DNA of 53,253 bases from Catellatospora paridis (GCF_009720365.1 NZ_ML769314.1:1-53253), one strand, 5' to 3'; numbered from the stretch's first letter, positions 1 through 9,420 are shown. Notes: generated from the letters alone by a model not told the origin. Made by a program: numbers and translations.

Positions 1-78
1 CCGAACCCGGAAGCTAAGCCCTCCAGCGCCGATGGTACTGCAACGGGGACGTTGTGGGAGAGTAGGACGCCGCCGGAC
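1..78 (+). rRNA. rrf: 5S ribosomal RNA, 3' part (truncated by window start)
   Basis: The first ~78 bases match the 3' two-thirds of an actinobacterial 5S rRNA: the CCGAACCCGGAAGCTAAGCC segment, then GATGGTACTG, and the closing GTGGGAGAGTAGGACGCCGCC strand. The 5' part lies outside the window. A strong hairpin terminator follows at 91-121, so this is the end of an rRNA operon reading rightward. Confidence 0.93.
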
Positions 79-90
79 AAATATCGCTGT

Positions 91-121
91 TCAAGGCCCA
101 CCCCCCAGGGGTGGGCCTTGA
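91..121 (+). terminator. Terminator of the rRNA operon
   Basis: A perfect 14-bp inverted repeat (91-104 with 108-121) with a 3-nt loop lies 12 nt after the 5S gene. It is GC-rich with an A/T pair run at the outer end. It probably ends rRNA transcription. Confidence 0.85.
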
Positions 122-159
122 CGCGTTTCCGGACTCCTTTACCGATCCTCAGACCGGGT

Positions 160-930
160 TTAATGGCGTAGCAATCGCAGTAGGCGGGCGGCCTGAGCCT
201 CAGCCGCGCCCGGCGGATTGCGATGAGCGGACCGGCCGCCGGGCAGGAGCAGCCGCAGCCAGAACATCGACCACACCCGGCGGGCCGCCCGCAGGCGCGA
301 GCCGTCCACGTCGAACCGTGTGCAGAACGCCTCGGTGTCGGTCGCGCGCAGCGATAGATGCTCGGACAGGATCGCCAGTTCCACGGCGGGATCCGAGACC
401 GCGGCATCCTCGAAGTCCACTATGCGCACGCGGTGCCCGTCCCACAGATAGTTGGCCAGGTGCGGATCACGCTGCCCGAGCACCGTGGCCGCCGGCGGCC
501 GGCGCAGCGACTCCGGATCGGGGCCGTCCCACCAGGCAACGGCGGCGTCGTACGCCTCGGCGGTGAGGCCACCGTCAGGTCGCGGCCCGCCGGTGAGCAT
601 CCGCGCAAAACGGAGATCGTCCGACCAGGGCCAGGCAGCCGCCAGTTCCTCGTGTGGAACGCGCCAGAGCGCCGTCAGCGCCGCGTGGAGCGCATCAGCC
701 TGTGCCGGGGTGAGTTCGCCCGCGAGGGGTTCGCCCGGCACCACCGACATGGTCACCGTCGGCGGAGTGGCGGTGAGATCCGCGGCCAGGGGCTGCGGCA
801 CCAGATCAGGTTCGTGGCGGTACGCCAGTCGCAGTACCGCCCATTCGCGCAGATGCTCGTCGCGTTCCCAGGAGACGTAGCGCTTCGTCAGCCGCGTTCC
901 CTCGACCGTCAGCTCATGGGTGTGGGACAC
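160..930 (-). CDS. Phosphotransferase of the APH (aminoglycoside phosphotransferase-like) family
   Basis: About 256 aa with the fold signature of APH/choline-kinase-like enzymes. A catalytic-loop motif GQRDPHLANYLWDG is followed by the metal-binding VDFEDAAVSDPAVELA segment. The catalytic Asp and the downstream Asn are present; the His that usually precedes them is Gln, a replacement I recall from actinobacterial members of this group. The substrate cannot be told from sequence and antibiotic resistance should not be assumed. The open frame extends to 1128, into the sigma-factor gene, but that stretch is Arg-rich and not family-like. The chosen start is the GTG at 930, preceded by TAGGG about 10 nt upstream (GTG at 939 is an alternative). 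It is divergent from the sigma-factor gene. Confidence 0.82.
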   Translation of the reverse strand: MSHTHELTVEGTRLTKRYVSWERDEHLREWAVLRLAYRHEPDLVPQPLAADLTATPPTVTMSVVPGEPLAGELTPAQADALHAALTALWRVPHEELAAAWPWSDDLRFARMLTGGPRPDGGLTAEAYDAAVAWWDGPDPESLRRPPAATVLGQRDPHLANYLWDGHRVRIVDFEDAAVSDPAVELAILSEHLSLRATDTEAFCTRFDVDGSRLRAARRVWSMFWLRLLLPGGRSAHRNPPGAAEAQAARLLRLLRH

Positions 931-1087
931 ACCCGACACCCTAGCCAAAGTGATCGCCGGCAGCCGGGCCCTTCGGCCGGGCACGGCGGCGTTCCCGTCC
1001 TTGCGCGATTCCCGATCTCGCCGGTAATCATCGTGCTGCCGCCGACACAGAGCAGGGTGACAATCGCCATCGCAGTAAGGAGTTCGC

Positions 1088-1630
1088 ATGGGCCCGCCGC
1101 CCGGCCGCGACGAAGGCTGGTTCACCAAGGTCTACGACGACCACTATCAGCAGATCCTCCAGTACGGCCGGCGGCGGCTGGCCGATATGGACGCGCCTGC
1201 TGAACTTGCGCAGGAGGTGTTCGCCGTCGCGTGGCGGCGCCGCGACGAGGTGCCGGACCGCTGCCTGCCCTGGTTGTACGGGGTGTCTCGACGCCTGCTG
1301 GCCAACCACTGGCGGGCTCGGCGGGCGGCGGGGCGGCAAGTGCCGATCACCGACGCGGACGTCCTGCGGGAACCGGGCGCGACCGGTGCCGACGCGACCG
1401 TCGGGGTGGCGGACGTCCGGGCCGCCTTGCGTTCGCTGTCCGACCTCGACCAGGAGATCCTTCGGCTGATCGGCTGGGAGGAACTGACGGTCGCCGAGGC
1501 CGCGCAGGTGCTCGGCTGCAGCCGTACGACCGCGGCGGTGCGGCTGCACCGTGCCCGCGGGCGGCTCATCGCTGCCATGGCGGCACCACCCACCCCACCC
1601 GTGCCACACCGCAGGCTGGCCCGATCGTGA
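1088..1630 (+). CDS. ECF-type RNA polymerase sigma factor (SigE-like)
   Basis: 180 aa. The sigma-2 region spans about residues 13-80 (YDDHYQQILQYGRRRLAD, AELAQEVFAVAWRR, PWLYGVSRRLLANHWR). The sigma-4 region spans about 108-160, with the helix-turn-helix LTVAEAAQVLGCSRTTAAVR. The ATG is preceded by AAGGAG at 1077-1082, a good ribosome-binding site. It would direct RNA polymerase to a dedicated regulon. The next gene, 11 nt downstream, encodes a one-pass membrane protein of the kind commonly paired with such sigma factors and is its probable partner. The signal is unknown. Confidence 0.93.
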   Translation: MGPPPGRDEGWFTKVYDDHYQQILQYGRRRLADMDAPAELAQEVFAVAWRRRDEVPDRCLPWLYGVSRRLLANHWRARRAAGRQVPITDADVLREPGATGADATVGVADVRAALRSLSDLDQEILRLIGWEELTVAEAAQVLGCSRTTAAVRLHRARGRLIAAMAAPPTPPVPHRRLARS

Positions 1631-1641
1631 GAGGACCTGTG

Positions 1642-2646
1642 ATGTTCGGAGAACAGCGGACCCGTACCCTCCTCGGCTCTGCCGACCCGGCGCGCGAGCT
1701 GCCGCCCGAGTCACCCCGGCTCTCGGCTCGCGAGCTGATCGCCTGGGCCGACTCGACCGCCGAGCCGGTCGCTGCCCGCCGCGAAGGCCGACTGCCCCGG
1801 CGGATGGTCCTCGCGACCGGGGCGATCGCCGTGGCGGCCGGCGCCGTGGTCGTGCTCGGGTCGCCGGATCCGCCGGAGGTGGAGCTCGATCCCGCCGATC
1901 CGTCCGGAGTGACCGCGGGACGGGTTCTCGTTCCCGTGGCGTACCGGCCGGGCTCGGCCGAGGTCGCGGCGGGGCCCCGGCTGCGGGCGCTGGCCGACGG
2001 GCTGGTCGTCGCGCCGTACGAGAACAGCGTGGGCCGGTTCACCTATCACCACACGAAGGTGTGGGGTGATCCGGTGATGACGTCGCCCGACGGCCGGTTC
2101 TCCGTCGCCTTCGCCCGGGAGTCGAAGGTCTGGTGGACCCCCGGCGGGACGGGTCGGCAGACGACTTCCGAGGGCGTGCCCGAATACCCGGACCAGGCAT
2201 CGCGCGACTACTGGGTGGGCCTCCTGGCGGTCACCGAGGCTTATTCGATCGACGACCTCCCGCAGCCGCCGTTCGACCCCGTCCTGCCCGTGGACCGGGC
2301 GGGGTTGGCCGGACTGCTCAAGACCGACCTGGGTGCGGGCGTCGCCAGCGTGGAGACCAGCAGGATCTTCGGCCGGTACGCCGTCCCGCGGCGGACCCGG
2401 GCGGAGATCCTGCGAGTCCTCGCCGACGTGCCGGGCTTCCAGTGGCGTGGTGCGGTGACCGACCGGGCCGGCCGCGACGGCGTGGCGGTCACCTTCGACG
2501 ACCGCGTGCACGGCACGCAGCACCTGCTGATCTTCCAGGCGCGGACGGGTGAACTGCTCGCCTGGGAGCTGGTCACCCTCGGCCCGGTACGCATGAGCGC
2601 CTACGAGCTGATCCTGGCGACCGACCGAACCGACCACGTGGGCTGA
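1642..2646 (+). CDS. CU044_5270-type membrane protein, putative partner of the ECF sigma factor
   Basis: 334 aa. A short cytosolic N-terminus (about 1-53) is followed by one membrane segment (about 55-73, LATGAIAVAAGAVVVLG) and a ~260-aa outside domain. Organisation and sequence resemble the actinobacterial CU044_5270 family, which is regularly encoded after ECF sigma factors. Residues such as GVAVTFDD and the closing SAYELILATDR segment fit the family. No zinc-binding anti-sigma motif is visible, so an anti-sigma role is inferred from position only. The start is the ATG at 1642 (GTG at 1639 is equally possible); GAGAGGA at 1629-1635 is the ribosome-binding site. Confidence 0.78.
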   Translation: MFGEQRTRTLLGSADPARELPPESPRLSARELIAWADSTAEPVAARREGRLPRRMVLATGAIAVAAGAVVVLGSPDPPEVELDPADPSGVTAGRVLVPVAYRPGSAEVAAGPRLRALADGLVVAPYENSVGRFTYHHTKVWGDPVMTSPDGRFSVAFARESKVWWTPGGTGRQTTSEGVPEYPDQASRDYWVGLLAVTEAYSIDDLPQPPFDPVLPVDRAGLAGLLKTDLGAGVASVETSRIFGRYAVPRRTRAEILRVLADVPGFQWRGAVTDRAGRDGVAVTFDDRVHGTQHLLIFQARTGELLAWELVTLGPVRMSAYELILATDRTDHVG

Positions 2647-2655
2647 TCCGCGTCA

Positions 2656-2684
2656 GCCGGGCCGCCTGCGCCGGGCGGCCCGGC
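2656..2684. terminator. Hairpin terminator between convergent genes
   Basis: A perfect 11-bp GC stem (2656-2666 with 2674-2684) and 7-nt loop lies 9 nt after the membrane-protein stop and in front of a convergent gene. There is no T tract, as is usual in actinomycetes. Confidence 0.6.
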
Positions 2685-2705
2685 GAGCGCGAGCCGAGCA
2701 CGATT

Positions 2706-2760
2706 GATCATGAAGTTAGGGCGCCGACACGCCGTCGACCCGTGCCACAAGTTCATGATC
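2706..2760. repeat. Intergenic palindromic element, GATCATGAA arms
   Basis: Inverted arms GATCATGAA (2706-2714) and TTCATGATC (2752-2760), with a few more matching bases outside, enclose a ~37-nt GC-rich centre. The element lies between convergent genes. The TCATGATC core recurs at the 47483-47549 palindrome and near 14807, so it may be a family of REP-like elements. Confidence 0.55.
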
Positions 2761-2777
2761 GACGCGGAAGGGGGTGG

Positions 2778-3482
2778 TCAGCGGGTGAGGGTGGCGGTGC
2801 GGATGGTGGTCATGAGGGGGGCGGCTTCGGCGGGGGTGCGGCCGGGGAAGAGGGCCAGGGCGATGCTGCCGTGGTCGGCCCAGCCGCAGACCGCCATCAC
2901 GCCGTCGGGGCCGTCGGCGGAGCCGCACTTGAGCACGCCGCCCAGGTCGCCGGGCTCGTAGTCGGTCAGGCCGGCGACGCCGCCGGTCTCGTCCTCCATG
3001 AGCTTCAGCACGGTGTCGAGCTCCCGCTCGGGGCTGAACATGGTGGTGGTGCCACCGAACACCATGACGCTCTTCGTGGCGTCCTCGGCCGGGTCGGTGT
3101 AGATGCCCGAGGTGGAGGAGTCGAGCTCGATGCCGGCGGCCAGCGCGGTCAGCAGGTAGCCGGCCGTGTCCTTGGCCGCGGGGCTGTCGTCGCGGACCAT
3201 CGCGCCGATCTTCTCGGGCATGGTCAGCTTGGCGTCGTTCTGCTGCGTGATCCGGATCAGCGTGGGGCCGAGCGTGACCGCGGCGGCCACCGCACCGGCG
3301 CCGAGCACGGCCATCGCGGTGAGGGTCCAGCGGCGGCGCTTGCTGTGCGCCGCGGGCTCGTCTTCCGGCTCCGCGGCCGTCGGGCCGGGCATCAAACGCA
3401 CGGCGGGACGGGCATACTGCGGTATCTCGCCGGTGTCCGGCGTACCCGCCTCCGGCCGTACTTTCGCGTCCTGCTCTGACAT
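2778..3482 (-). CDS. Single-pass membrane protein, unknown function
   Basis: 234 aa. An acidic/proline-rich N-terminus (1-45) and the basic stop KRRR precede one membrane segment (about 52-75). A ~155-aa extracytoplasmic domain follows, with two Cys (in LKCGSADG and AVCGWADHGS) that could form a disulfide. No named domain recognised. The start is the ATG at 3482, with AAGGTGG just upstream on this strand. Much longer open frames continue upstream here, but only as antisense of valS. It is divergent from valS and shares an 84-nt promoter region with it. Confidence 0.78.
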   Translation of the reverse strand: MSEQDAKVRPEAGTPDTGEIPQYARPAVRLMPGPTAAEPEDEPAAHSKRRRWTLTAMAVLGAGAVAAAVTLGPTLIRITQQNDAKLTMPEKIGAMVRDDSPAAKDTAGYLLTALAAGIELDSSTSGIYTDPAEDATKSVMVFGGTTTMFSPERELDTVLKLMEDETGGVAGLTDYEPGDLGGVLKCGSADGPDGVMAVCGWADHGSIALALFPGRTPAEAAPLMTTIRTATLTR

Positions 3483-3554
3483 GTGCCCACCTTCCGCCGA
3501 CCCGCGGAGCCTAGCAAGCCGCAGCCTGCCAGCGGTGGACCCAAGCGAGCTTCG

Positions 3555-3560
3555 TAGACT
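3555..3560 (+). promoter_or_regulatory. -10 box of a probable leaderless valS transcript
   Basis: TAGACT ends 6 nt before the valS GTG, and no Shine-Dalgarno sequence is present. This spacing predicts transcription starting at the start codon. Confidence 0.6.
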
Positions 3561-3566
3561 TGGCGG

Positions 3567-6200
3567 GTGACCGAACTCAGCCAGCAGCCGCGCGAGCCGC
3601 GCGCCCCGTTGTCCTCCGAGCTTGCCGCCGCGTACCAGCCCGGCGAGGTAGAGCAGCGGCGGTACGAGCAGTGGGTAGCCGCCGGTCACTTCGACGCCGA
3701 CGCGAAGAGCGACAAGCCGCCGTTCGCGATCGTGATCCCGCCGCCGAACGTGACGGGTTCGCTGCACGTCGGCCACGCGCTCGATCACACCATTCAGGAC
3801 TCGCTGATCCGCCGCAAGCGCATGCAGGGCTTCGAGGCGCTGTGGCTGCCCGGCATGGACCACGCCGGCATCGCCACCCAGAACGTGGTGGAGCGCAAGC
3901 TCGCCGCGGAGGGTCTGTCGCGTCACGACCTGGGCCGCGAGACGTTCGTCGAGCGGGTGTGGCAGTGGAAGGCCGAGTCCGGTGGCGCGATCCTCGGGCA
4001 GATGCGCCGCCTCGGCGACTCCGTCGACTGGTCCCGCGAGCGCTTCACCATGGACGAGGGTCTGTCGCGGGCCGTGCAGACCATCTTCAAGAAGCTGTAC
4101 GACGACAACCTGATCTACCGCGCCGAGCGCATCATCAACTGGTGCCCGCGCTGCCTGACCGCGCTGAGCGACATCGAGGTGGAGCACAGCGACGACGAGG
4201 GCGAGCTCATCTCCATCCGGTACAGCGACGAGATCGTGGTCGCCACCACCCGGGCCGAGACGATGCTCGGCGACACCGCGGTGGCCGTGCACCCCGACGA
4301 CGAGCGCTACAAGCACCTCATCGGCACCGAGGTCGAGCTGCCGCTGACCGGGCGGCGCATCCCGATCGTGGGCGACGCGCACGTCGACCCGGCGTTCGGC
4401 ACCGGCTGCGTGAAGGTGACCCCGGCGCACGATCCGAACGACTTCGAGATCGGCCAGCGGCACAACCTGCCCTCGATCACGATGATGGACGAGCGGGCGA
4501 TCATCACGGTGCACGGGCCGTTCCAGGGTCTGGACCGCTACGAGGCCCGCCCGGCCGTGGTCGCCGCGCTGCGCGAGCAGGGGCGGATCGTCGCCGAGAA
4601 GCGCCCTTATCTGCACGCGGTGGGGCACTGCTCCCGCTGCAAGACGACGGTCGAGCCGCGGCTGTCGCTGCAGTGGTTCGTCAGCACCGGCCCGCTGGCC
4701 AAGGCGGCCGGGGACGCGGTGCGCGACGGCCGCACCCGGATCGAGCCCGCCGAGCTGTCCAAGCGCTACTTCGCCTGGGTCGACAACATGCACGACTGGT
4801 GCATCTCGCGCCAGCTGTGGTGGGGCCACCGCATCCCGGTCTGGTACGGCCCGGACGGCGAGGTCGTCTGCGTCGGCCCCGACGACGAGGTGCCGACCGG
4901 CGACGGCTGGCGCCAGGACGAGGACGTGCTCGACACCTGGTTCTCCTCGGCGCTGTGGCCGTTCTCCACGCTGGGCTGGCCCGAGCAGACCGCCGATCTG
5001 GCGAAGTTCTACCCGACCAGCGTGCTGGTCACCGGATACGACATCCTGTTCTTCTGGGTCGCCCGGATGATGATGTTCGGCCTCTACGCGATGGACGGCA
5101 AGCAGCCGTTCGATGTGGTAGCCCTGCACGGCATGGTCCGTGACCAGTACGGCAAGAAGATGAGCAAGTCGTTCGGCAACGTCGTCGACCCGCTGGACTG
5201 GATCGAGCGCTTCGGCGCGGACGCGACCCGGTTCACCCTGGCCCGCGGTGCGAACCCGGGCTCGGACGTGCCGGTCAGCGAGGAGTGGTGCCAGGGCTCG
5301 CGCAACTTCTGCAACAAGCTCTGGAACGCCACCCGGTTCGCGCTGATCAACGGCGCGCACACCGACGGCGAGCTGCCCACCGAGCTGTCGACGATCGACC
5401 GCTGGATCCTGTCCCGGCTGCAGCACACCATCGCCGAGGTCGACGAGTACTTCGAGAACTACGAGTTCGCGAAGGTCTGCGACAGCCTGTTCCACTTCGC
5501 CTGGGACGACGTCTGCGACTGGTACGTCGAGCTGGCCAAGCCGGTGCTGACCGGTGACGACGCGGCCGCGGCCGAGCGCACCCGCCGGGTGCTGGGGCAC
5601 GTGCTGGACCAGCTGCTGCGGCTGCTGCACCCGGTCATCCCGTTCGTCACCGACGAGCTGTGGTGCGCCCTGAACAAGGTCGAGGGCGACGCGTCGGTGA
5701 TGGTCGCGGCGTGGCCGGCGGCGAACCCGGCGCTGATCGACGACGCGGCTGAGGCCGAGCTGGAGACGCTGCAGCGGGTCGTCACCGAGGTCCGCCGCTT
5801 CCGCGCCGACCAGGGTCTCAAGCCCGGCCAGCGGGTGGCCGCACAGCTCGACGGGCTGGCCGCGGTCGGCATCGCCGCGCACGAGCCGCTGATGCGCTTC
5901 CTGGCCCGCCTGGACGTGCCCGCCGACGGCTTCACGGCCACCGGCACGGTCGCGGTCGCGGGCGGCGTGACGGTCTCCCTGGACACCCGGGGCAGCATCG
6001 ACGTGGCCGCCGAGCGGGCCCGCCTGACCAAGGACCGGGCCGCCGCGGAGAAGGAGATCTCCCAGGCCACGGCGAAGCTGGGCAATGAGGGATTCCTGGC
6101 CAAGGCTCCGGAGCAGGTGGTGGCGAAGTTGCGCGAGCGGCTCGCCACGGCCGAAGCCGACGTGACTCGCATCGACGCCGCGCTCGCGCAGCTAGGGTGA
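3567..6200 (+). CDS. valS: Valyl-tRNA synthetase
   Basis: 877 aa, full length. It charges tRNA-Val in the cytosol. Class I signatures are clear: [14 protein letters not shown] with HVGH at 67-70, and KMSKSFGN with KMSKS at 531-535. The editing/CP1 region ([15 protein letters not shown]), the anticodon-binding domain and a C-terminal coiled-coil ([18 protein letters not shown] onward) are also present. The start is the GTG at 3567, 6 nt after TAGACT, so the mRNA is probably leaderless. The stop overlaps the first possible folC start, consistent with the conserved actinobacterial valS-folC operon. Confidence 0.97.
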   Translation: MTELSQQPREPRAPLSSELAAAYQPGEVEQRRYEQWVAAGHFDADAKSDKPPFAIVIPPPNVTGSLHVGHALDHTIQDSLIRRKRMQGFEALWLPGMDHAGIATQNVVERKLAAEGLSRHDLGRETFVERVWQWKAESGGAILGQMRRLGDSVDWSRERFTMDEGLSRAVQTIFKKLYDDNLIYRAERIINWCPRCLTALSDIEVEHSDDEGELISIRYSDEIVVATTRAETMLGDTAVAVHPDDERYKHLIGTEVELPLTGRRIPIVGDAHVDPAFGTGCVKVTPAHDPNDFEIGQRHNLPSITMMDERAIITVHGPFQGLDRYEARPAVVAALREQGRIVAEKRPYLHAVGHCSRCKTTVEPRLSLQWFVSTGPLAKAAGDAVRDGRTRIEPAELSKRYFAWVDNMHDWCISRQLWWGHRIPVWYGPDGEVVCVGPDDEVPTGDGWRQDEDVLDTWFSSALWPFSTLGWPEQTADLAKFYPTSVLVTGYDILFFWVARMMMFGLYAMDGKQPFDVVALHGMVRDQYGKKMSKSFGNVVDPLDWIERFGADATRFTLARGANPGSDVPVSEEWCQGSRNFCNKLWNATRFALINGAHTDGELPTELSTIDRWILSRLQHTIAEVDEYFENYEFAKVCDSLFHFAWDDVCDWYVELAKPVLTGDDAAAAERTRRVLGHVLDQLLRLLHPVIPFVTDELWCALNKVEGDASVMVAAWPAANPALIDDAAEAELETLQRVVTEVRRFRADQGLKPGQRVAAQLDGLAAVGIAAHEPLMRFLARLDVPADGFTATGTVAVAGGVTVSLDTRGSIDVAAERARLTKDRAAAEKEISQATAKLGNEGFLAKAPEQVVAKLRERLATAEADVTRIDAALAQLG

Positions 6201-7558
6201 CATTCGTGAGCTCTTCCGCTCAAGACGGGCAGGACATTTCGTACGCCGAGGTGGAGGCCGCGCTGGACCGGCGCGGCTTCACCCGGATGGTCTTCGACCT
6301 CGGCCGCATCGAGGAGCTGCTGGATTTGCTCGGCAGCCCGCAGCGGGCGTACCCGTCGATCCATCTGACCGGCACCAACGGCAAGACCTCGACCGCTCGC
6401 ATGATCGACAGCCTGCTGCGCGCGCACGGGCTGCACACCGGCCGGTACACCAGCCCGCACCTGGAGACGGTGCGGGAGCGGATCAGCCTGGACGGGCAGC
6501 CGGTCGACGAGGAGCGTTTCACTGCGGTGTACGCCGAGGTCGGCCCGCTGGCCGAGCTGATCGACGCGCGCAGCGACGAACCGCTGACCTACTTCGACAT
6601 GACGACCGCGCTGGCGTTCGCGACGTTCGCCGACGCCCCGGTGGACGTCGCCGTGGTCGAGGTCGGGCTGGGCGGGGCCGAGGACGCGACGAACGTGATC
6701 CAGGCCGGCGTCGCGGTGATCACCCCGATCGGGCTGGACCACACCGAGTGGCTCGGTGACACCATCGCCGACATCGCGCTGGCCAAGTCGGGCATCGTGC
6801 ACGAGGGCGCCACGCTCATCTGCGCCCTGCAGCCGGAGGAGGCGATGGAGCCGATCCTGGAGCGCTGCGCCGAGGTCGGCGCGACCGTCGCCCGCGAGGG
6901 CAGCGAGTTCGGCGTCATCGAGCGCAACCTGGCGCTGGGCGGGCAGGTGCTGACCCTGCAGGGCCTGGGCGGGGTGTACGACGAGATCTTCCTGCCGCTG
7001 CACGGCGCGCACCAGGCGCAGAACGCGGCACTGGCGCTCGCCGCGGTGGAAGCCTTCCTGGGCGCGGGCAAGGACCGGCAGCTGGAGGTGGAGGTGGTCC
7101 GCGAGGGCTTCTCGTCCAGCTCGTCACCCGGCCGGCTGGAGCGGGTCCGCAACGCGCCCACGGTGCTGGTCGACGCCGCGCACAACCCGCACGGTATGGC
7201 CGCGACCGTCGCCGCGCTGACCGAGGAGTTCTCCTTCCGCCGCTTGGTGGCCGTGGTCGGCATGCTCGGGGACAAGGACGCCGACGGGGTGCTGGAGCTG
7301 CTGGAGCCGGTCGTCGACGAGCTGGTCTGCACCCGCAACTCCTCGCCGCGGTCGCTGCCCGCCGAGGAACTGGCGGAGATCGCGTACGAGATCTTCGGCG
7401 AGGACCGGGTGCACATCCATCCCGAGATGCCCGACGCCATCGAGGCCGCGGTGACCTTGGCCGAGGCGGACATCGACGCGGGCATCAGCGGCGTGGGCGT
7501 GCTGATCACCGGGTCCGTGGTCACCGTTGCCGACGCCCGGAAGCTGTTCCAGCGATGA
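6197..7558 (+). CDS. folC: Folylpolyglutamate synthase / dihydrofolate synthase
   Basis: 453 aa. It adds glutamate to (dihydro)folate in an ATP-dependent reaction. The Mur-ligase-like P-loop [13 protein letters not shown] (about 57-69) and DAAHNPHG (326-333) are both present. The GTG at 6197 overlaps the valS stop (GTGA). A second in-frame GTG at 6206 may be the real start: AGGG lies 8 nt before it, and TAGGGT (6193-6198) would also allow a leaderless transcript. It lies in the operon valS-folC-DUF4233. Confidence 0.95.
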   Translation: MTFVSSSAQDGQDISYAEVEAALDRRGFTRMVFDLGRIEELLDLLGSPQRAYPSIHLTGTNGKTSTARMIDSLLRAHGLHTGRYTSPHLETVRERISLDGQPVDEERFTAVYAEVGPLAELIDARSDEPLTYFDMTTALAFATFADAPVDVAVVEVGLGGAEDATNVIQAGVAVITPIGLDHTEWLGDTIADIALAKSGIVHEGATLICALQPEEAMEPILERCAEVGATVAREGSEFGVIERNLALGGQVLTLQGLGGVYDEIFLPLHGAHQAQNAALALAAVEAFLGAGKDRQLEVEVVREGFSSSSSPGRLERVRNAPTVLVDAAHNPHGMAATVAALTEEFSFRRLVAVVGMLGDKDADGVLELLEPVVDELVCTRNSSPRSLPAEELAEIAYEIFGEDRVHIHPEMPDAIEAAVTLAEADIDAGISGVGVLITGSVVTVADARKLFQR

Positions 7559-7629
7559 GCGGCGCGGCGGGCGGATCCTGTCGCCCGGTGCGGCCCGCGC
7601 CGTCCGGCGAGCGCTGGCGAGGAGCAGGC

Positions 7630-7659
7630 ATGAGCGAGCGCCACGGGGAGCGGGCATGA
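7630..7659 (+). CDS. Possible 9-codon upstream ORF overlapping the DUF4233 start
   Basis: ATG at 7630 has its own GAGGAG at 7619-7624. It encodes MSERHGERA and stops at TGA 7657-7659, overlapping the DUF4233 ATG as ATGA. The segment looks like one copy of a duplicated Shine-Dalgarno/ATG unit. Translation is not proven. Confidence 0.25.
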   Translation: MSERHGERA

Positions 7660-8111
7660 CTGAGCACAGCCACCCGGACGAGGCCGCGGCCGGCACCACG
7701 CCCGAGGGGCCGGCCGGGCACAAGCCGGGTGAGGCCCGCGAGCGTGACCTGCAGTTGAGCCTGGGCGGCAAGCCGAGCGGCCTGCGCAACCCGTCCCGTG
7801 CGGTGCGCGGGCTGGGCGCGGGCACGCTGGTGCTGGAGGCGCTGGTGCTGCTGCTGGCGCTGATGCCGATCTGGGTGCTGCGTCCACCGGGCGGCAGCAT
7901 GGCCGCGGTGACCGTGGCGCTGGTGGCCGTGGTGGTGTCCATGGCGCTGACGGCGACCCTGCGCTTCTCGTGGGGCTGGTCGCTGGTCTCGGTGTTCCAG
8001 GTCGCGCTGCTGCTGCTGGGCTTCCTGCACTGGGCCTTCGCGGTGGTGGGCGTGGTGTTCGGGCTCACCTGGGTGTACGTGCTCCACGTGCGGCGGACCA
8101 TCGCCGGCTAG
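7656..8111 (+). CDS. DUF4233 family membrane protein
   Basis: 151 aa. A ~45-aa polar N-terminus is followed by four predicted membrane segments (about 55-76, 81-101, 106-122, 124-142). The family is actinobacterial and nearly always sits between folC and ndk, as here; its function is unknown. The start is the ATG at 7656 with GGGGAG at 7645-7650. A short ORF with its own ribosome-binding site ends on this start codon. The stop overlaps that of the convergent VOC gene (shared CTAG). Confidence 0.88.
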   Translation: MTEHSHPDEAAAGTTPEGPAGHKPGEARERDLQLSLGGKPSGLRNPSRAVRGLGAGTLVLEALVLLLALMPIWVLRPPGGSMAAVTVALVAVVVSMALTATLRFSWGWSLVSVFQVALLLLGFLHWAFAVVGVVFGLTWVYVLHVRRTIAG

Positions 8112-9415
8112 CTGCGCGCCTTCCACTCGATGATCGCGATGCCGTGGCCGTCGGGGTCCTTGAACGAGGCGGCCCACAGTTCGAGGCGCTCGCCGTGGTT
8201 GACCACCCGGGGCGCGTAGGTGAACTTGACGCCGCGCACCTTCAACTCCCGGTAGACCGCGTCGACGTCGCCGACCTCCAGGTTGAGGTGCACGTGTCGG
8301 CGGTTGACCGGGGCCAGCTCAGGGGTGGTGCGCAGCACGAGCCGGGTGTCGCCGGAGGCGAGCACCAGGTTGCCCGGCCCGCCGTCGATCTCGTAGAAGC
8401 CGAGCAGGTCGTGGTAGAAGCCGCGGGAGCGCGCCAGGTCGGTGACCAGCAGCGTGATGCCCACGCCCTGGATCGACCCGGCCGACGCGGGCCGGGCGTG
8501 CGGTGACGCGACGAGCAGGTCGTCGATGCCGGTGCCGGACGCGGGCGGCAGCGCCACCGGCCCGGTGAAGGTGTCGGAGATCGTGGGTGCGGAGGGTTCC
8601 GGCACGTCCGCGAAGTCGATCATGTCGATGGAGGGGAAGTCCGGCGACTCCTCATCCATCGGGGTGCGGGGTCCGGGCACCTCGCCGGTGTACAGCTCGC
8701 CTTCCAGCACGGCGACCTGCACGGGGTCCTCGTGGGGGGCCGGGCGGCGGTGCGGGCTCGGCTGGCGGCGCGGCAGCGGGTCTTTCGCCGGCACCGTGTC
8801 GAGGTCGATCGGGTCGTCGTCGCGGAAGCCGGCGTAGGTGTCGTCGGACCCGTGCGGGTCGTCGTGGCCCGCGGCGTCGTCGTAGTGCGGGTCGTCGTAG
8901 TGCGGATCGTCGTAGTCGTCGCCCGGATCGTGGTAGAACTCGTCGTCGCCGCGGTCGAACCCCTGCTCGTACCGCTCGCCGTGCGTGCCGATCTTCTCCC
9001 ACTGGATCTTGATGCGCCGCGCGTCGGCGACGGCGACCAGGGCGGGCAGCGTGTCGCCCGCGTCGGGCCACTTCAGCACCGGCACCCGGGGGTCGTTCAT
9101 GACCACGGTCTGGCCGGGATGGCCCGGGGCGTCCACCAGCACCTGCATCTCGCAGCGGCCGAACTCGGCGTTCAGCGGCGGTTCGGAGGCCTTCACCACG
9201 TGCACGGTGCCCACCACGTATGCCTTGTCGGCGCCGAGCATCGAGGCGGTGGTCAGCAGGGCCACCCCGACGACGACCATCGCCGCGCCGACGGCGCCCA
9301 GCGGCCAGCTGCCGAGACCGGCGGACATCGAGATGACGAACAGTCCCAGTGCGCCGAGGCACACGGCGGTGGTCACCCGGCCGGGCCGGACCGGTTTGCG
9401 CCCTAACCGTGCCAA
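8108..9415 (-). CDS. Membrane protein with acidic linker and C-terminal VOC (glyoxalase-like) domain
   Basis: 435 aa. Two N-terminal membrane segments (about 14-33 and 36-58) lead to a ~100-aa domain, then a disordered acidic stretch with the repeat DDPHYDDPHYDD, a Pro-rich part, and a VOC domain at about 311-434 (GVGITLLVTDLARSRGFYHDLLGF to KDPDGHGIAIIEW). VOC domains bind metal and act in glyoxalase, dioxygenase or binding roles; activity cannot be assigned. The start is TTG 9415, with GGGGAGG 6 nt upstream. A longer frame reaches TTG 9484 but lacks a ribosome-binding site and is Cys/Arg-rich. The membrane-linker-VOC arrangement is unusual and could in principle be a fusion of two genes. 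Confidence 0.82.
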   Translation of the reverse strand: MARLGRKPVRPGRVTTAVCLGALGLFVISMSAGLGSWPLGAVGAAMVVVGVALLTTASMLGADKAYVVGTVHVVKASEPPLNAEFGRCEMQVLVDAPGHPGQTVVMNDPRVPVLKWPDAGDTLPALVAVADARRIKIQWEKIGTHGERYEQGFDRGDDEFYHDPGDDYDDPHYDDPHYDDAAGHDDPHGSDDTYAGFRDDDPIDLDTVPAKDPLPRRQPSPHRRPAPHEDPVQVAVLEGELYTGEVPGPRTPMDEESPDFPSIDMIDFADVPEPSAPTISDTFTGPVALPPASGTGIDDLLVASPHARPASAGSIQGVGITLLVTDLARSRGFYHDLLGFYEIDGGPGNLVLASGDTRLVLRTTPELAPVNRRHVHLNLEVGDVDAVYRELKVRGVKFTYAPRVVNHGERLELWAASFKDPDGHGIAIIEWKARS

Positions 9416-9420
9416 CGCGT

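Noticed and set aside
931..1128. N-terminal extension of the APH-like protein to 1128
   Set aside because: It would overlap the sigma-factor start, is Arg/His-rich and unlike the family; GTG 930 fits better.
2778..5882. 1034-codon minus-strand open frame covering valS
   Set aside because: It is the antisense of valS, open because of high GC. Only the last 234 codons (start 3482) form a plausible protein.
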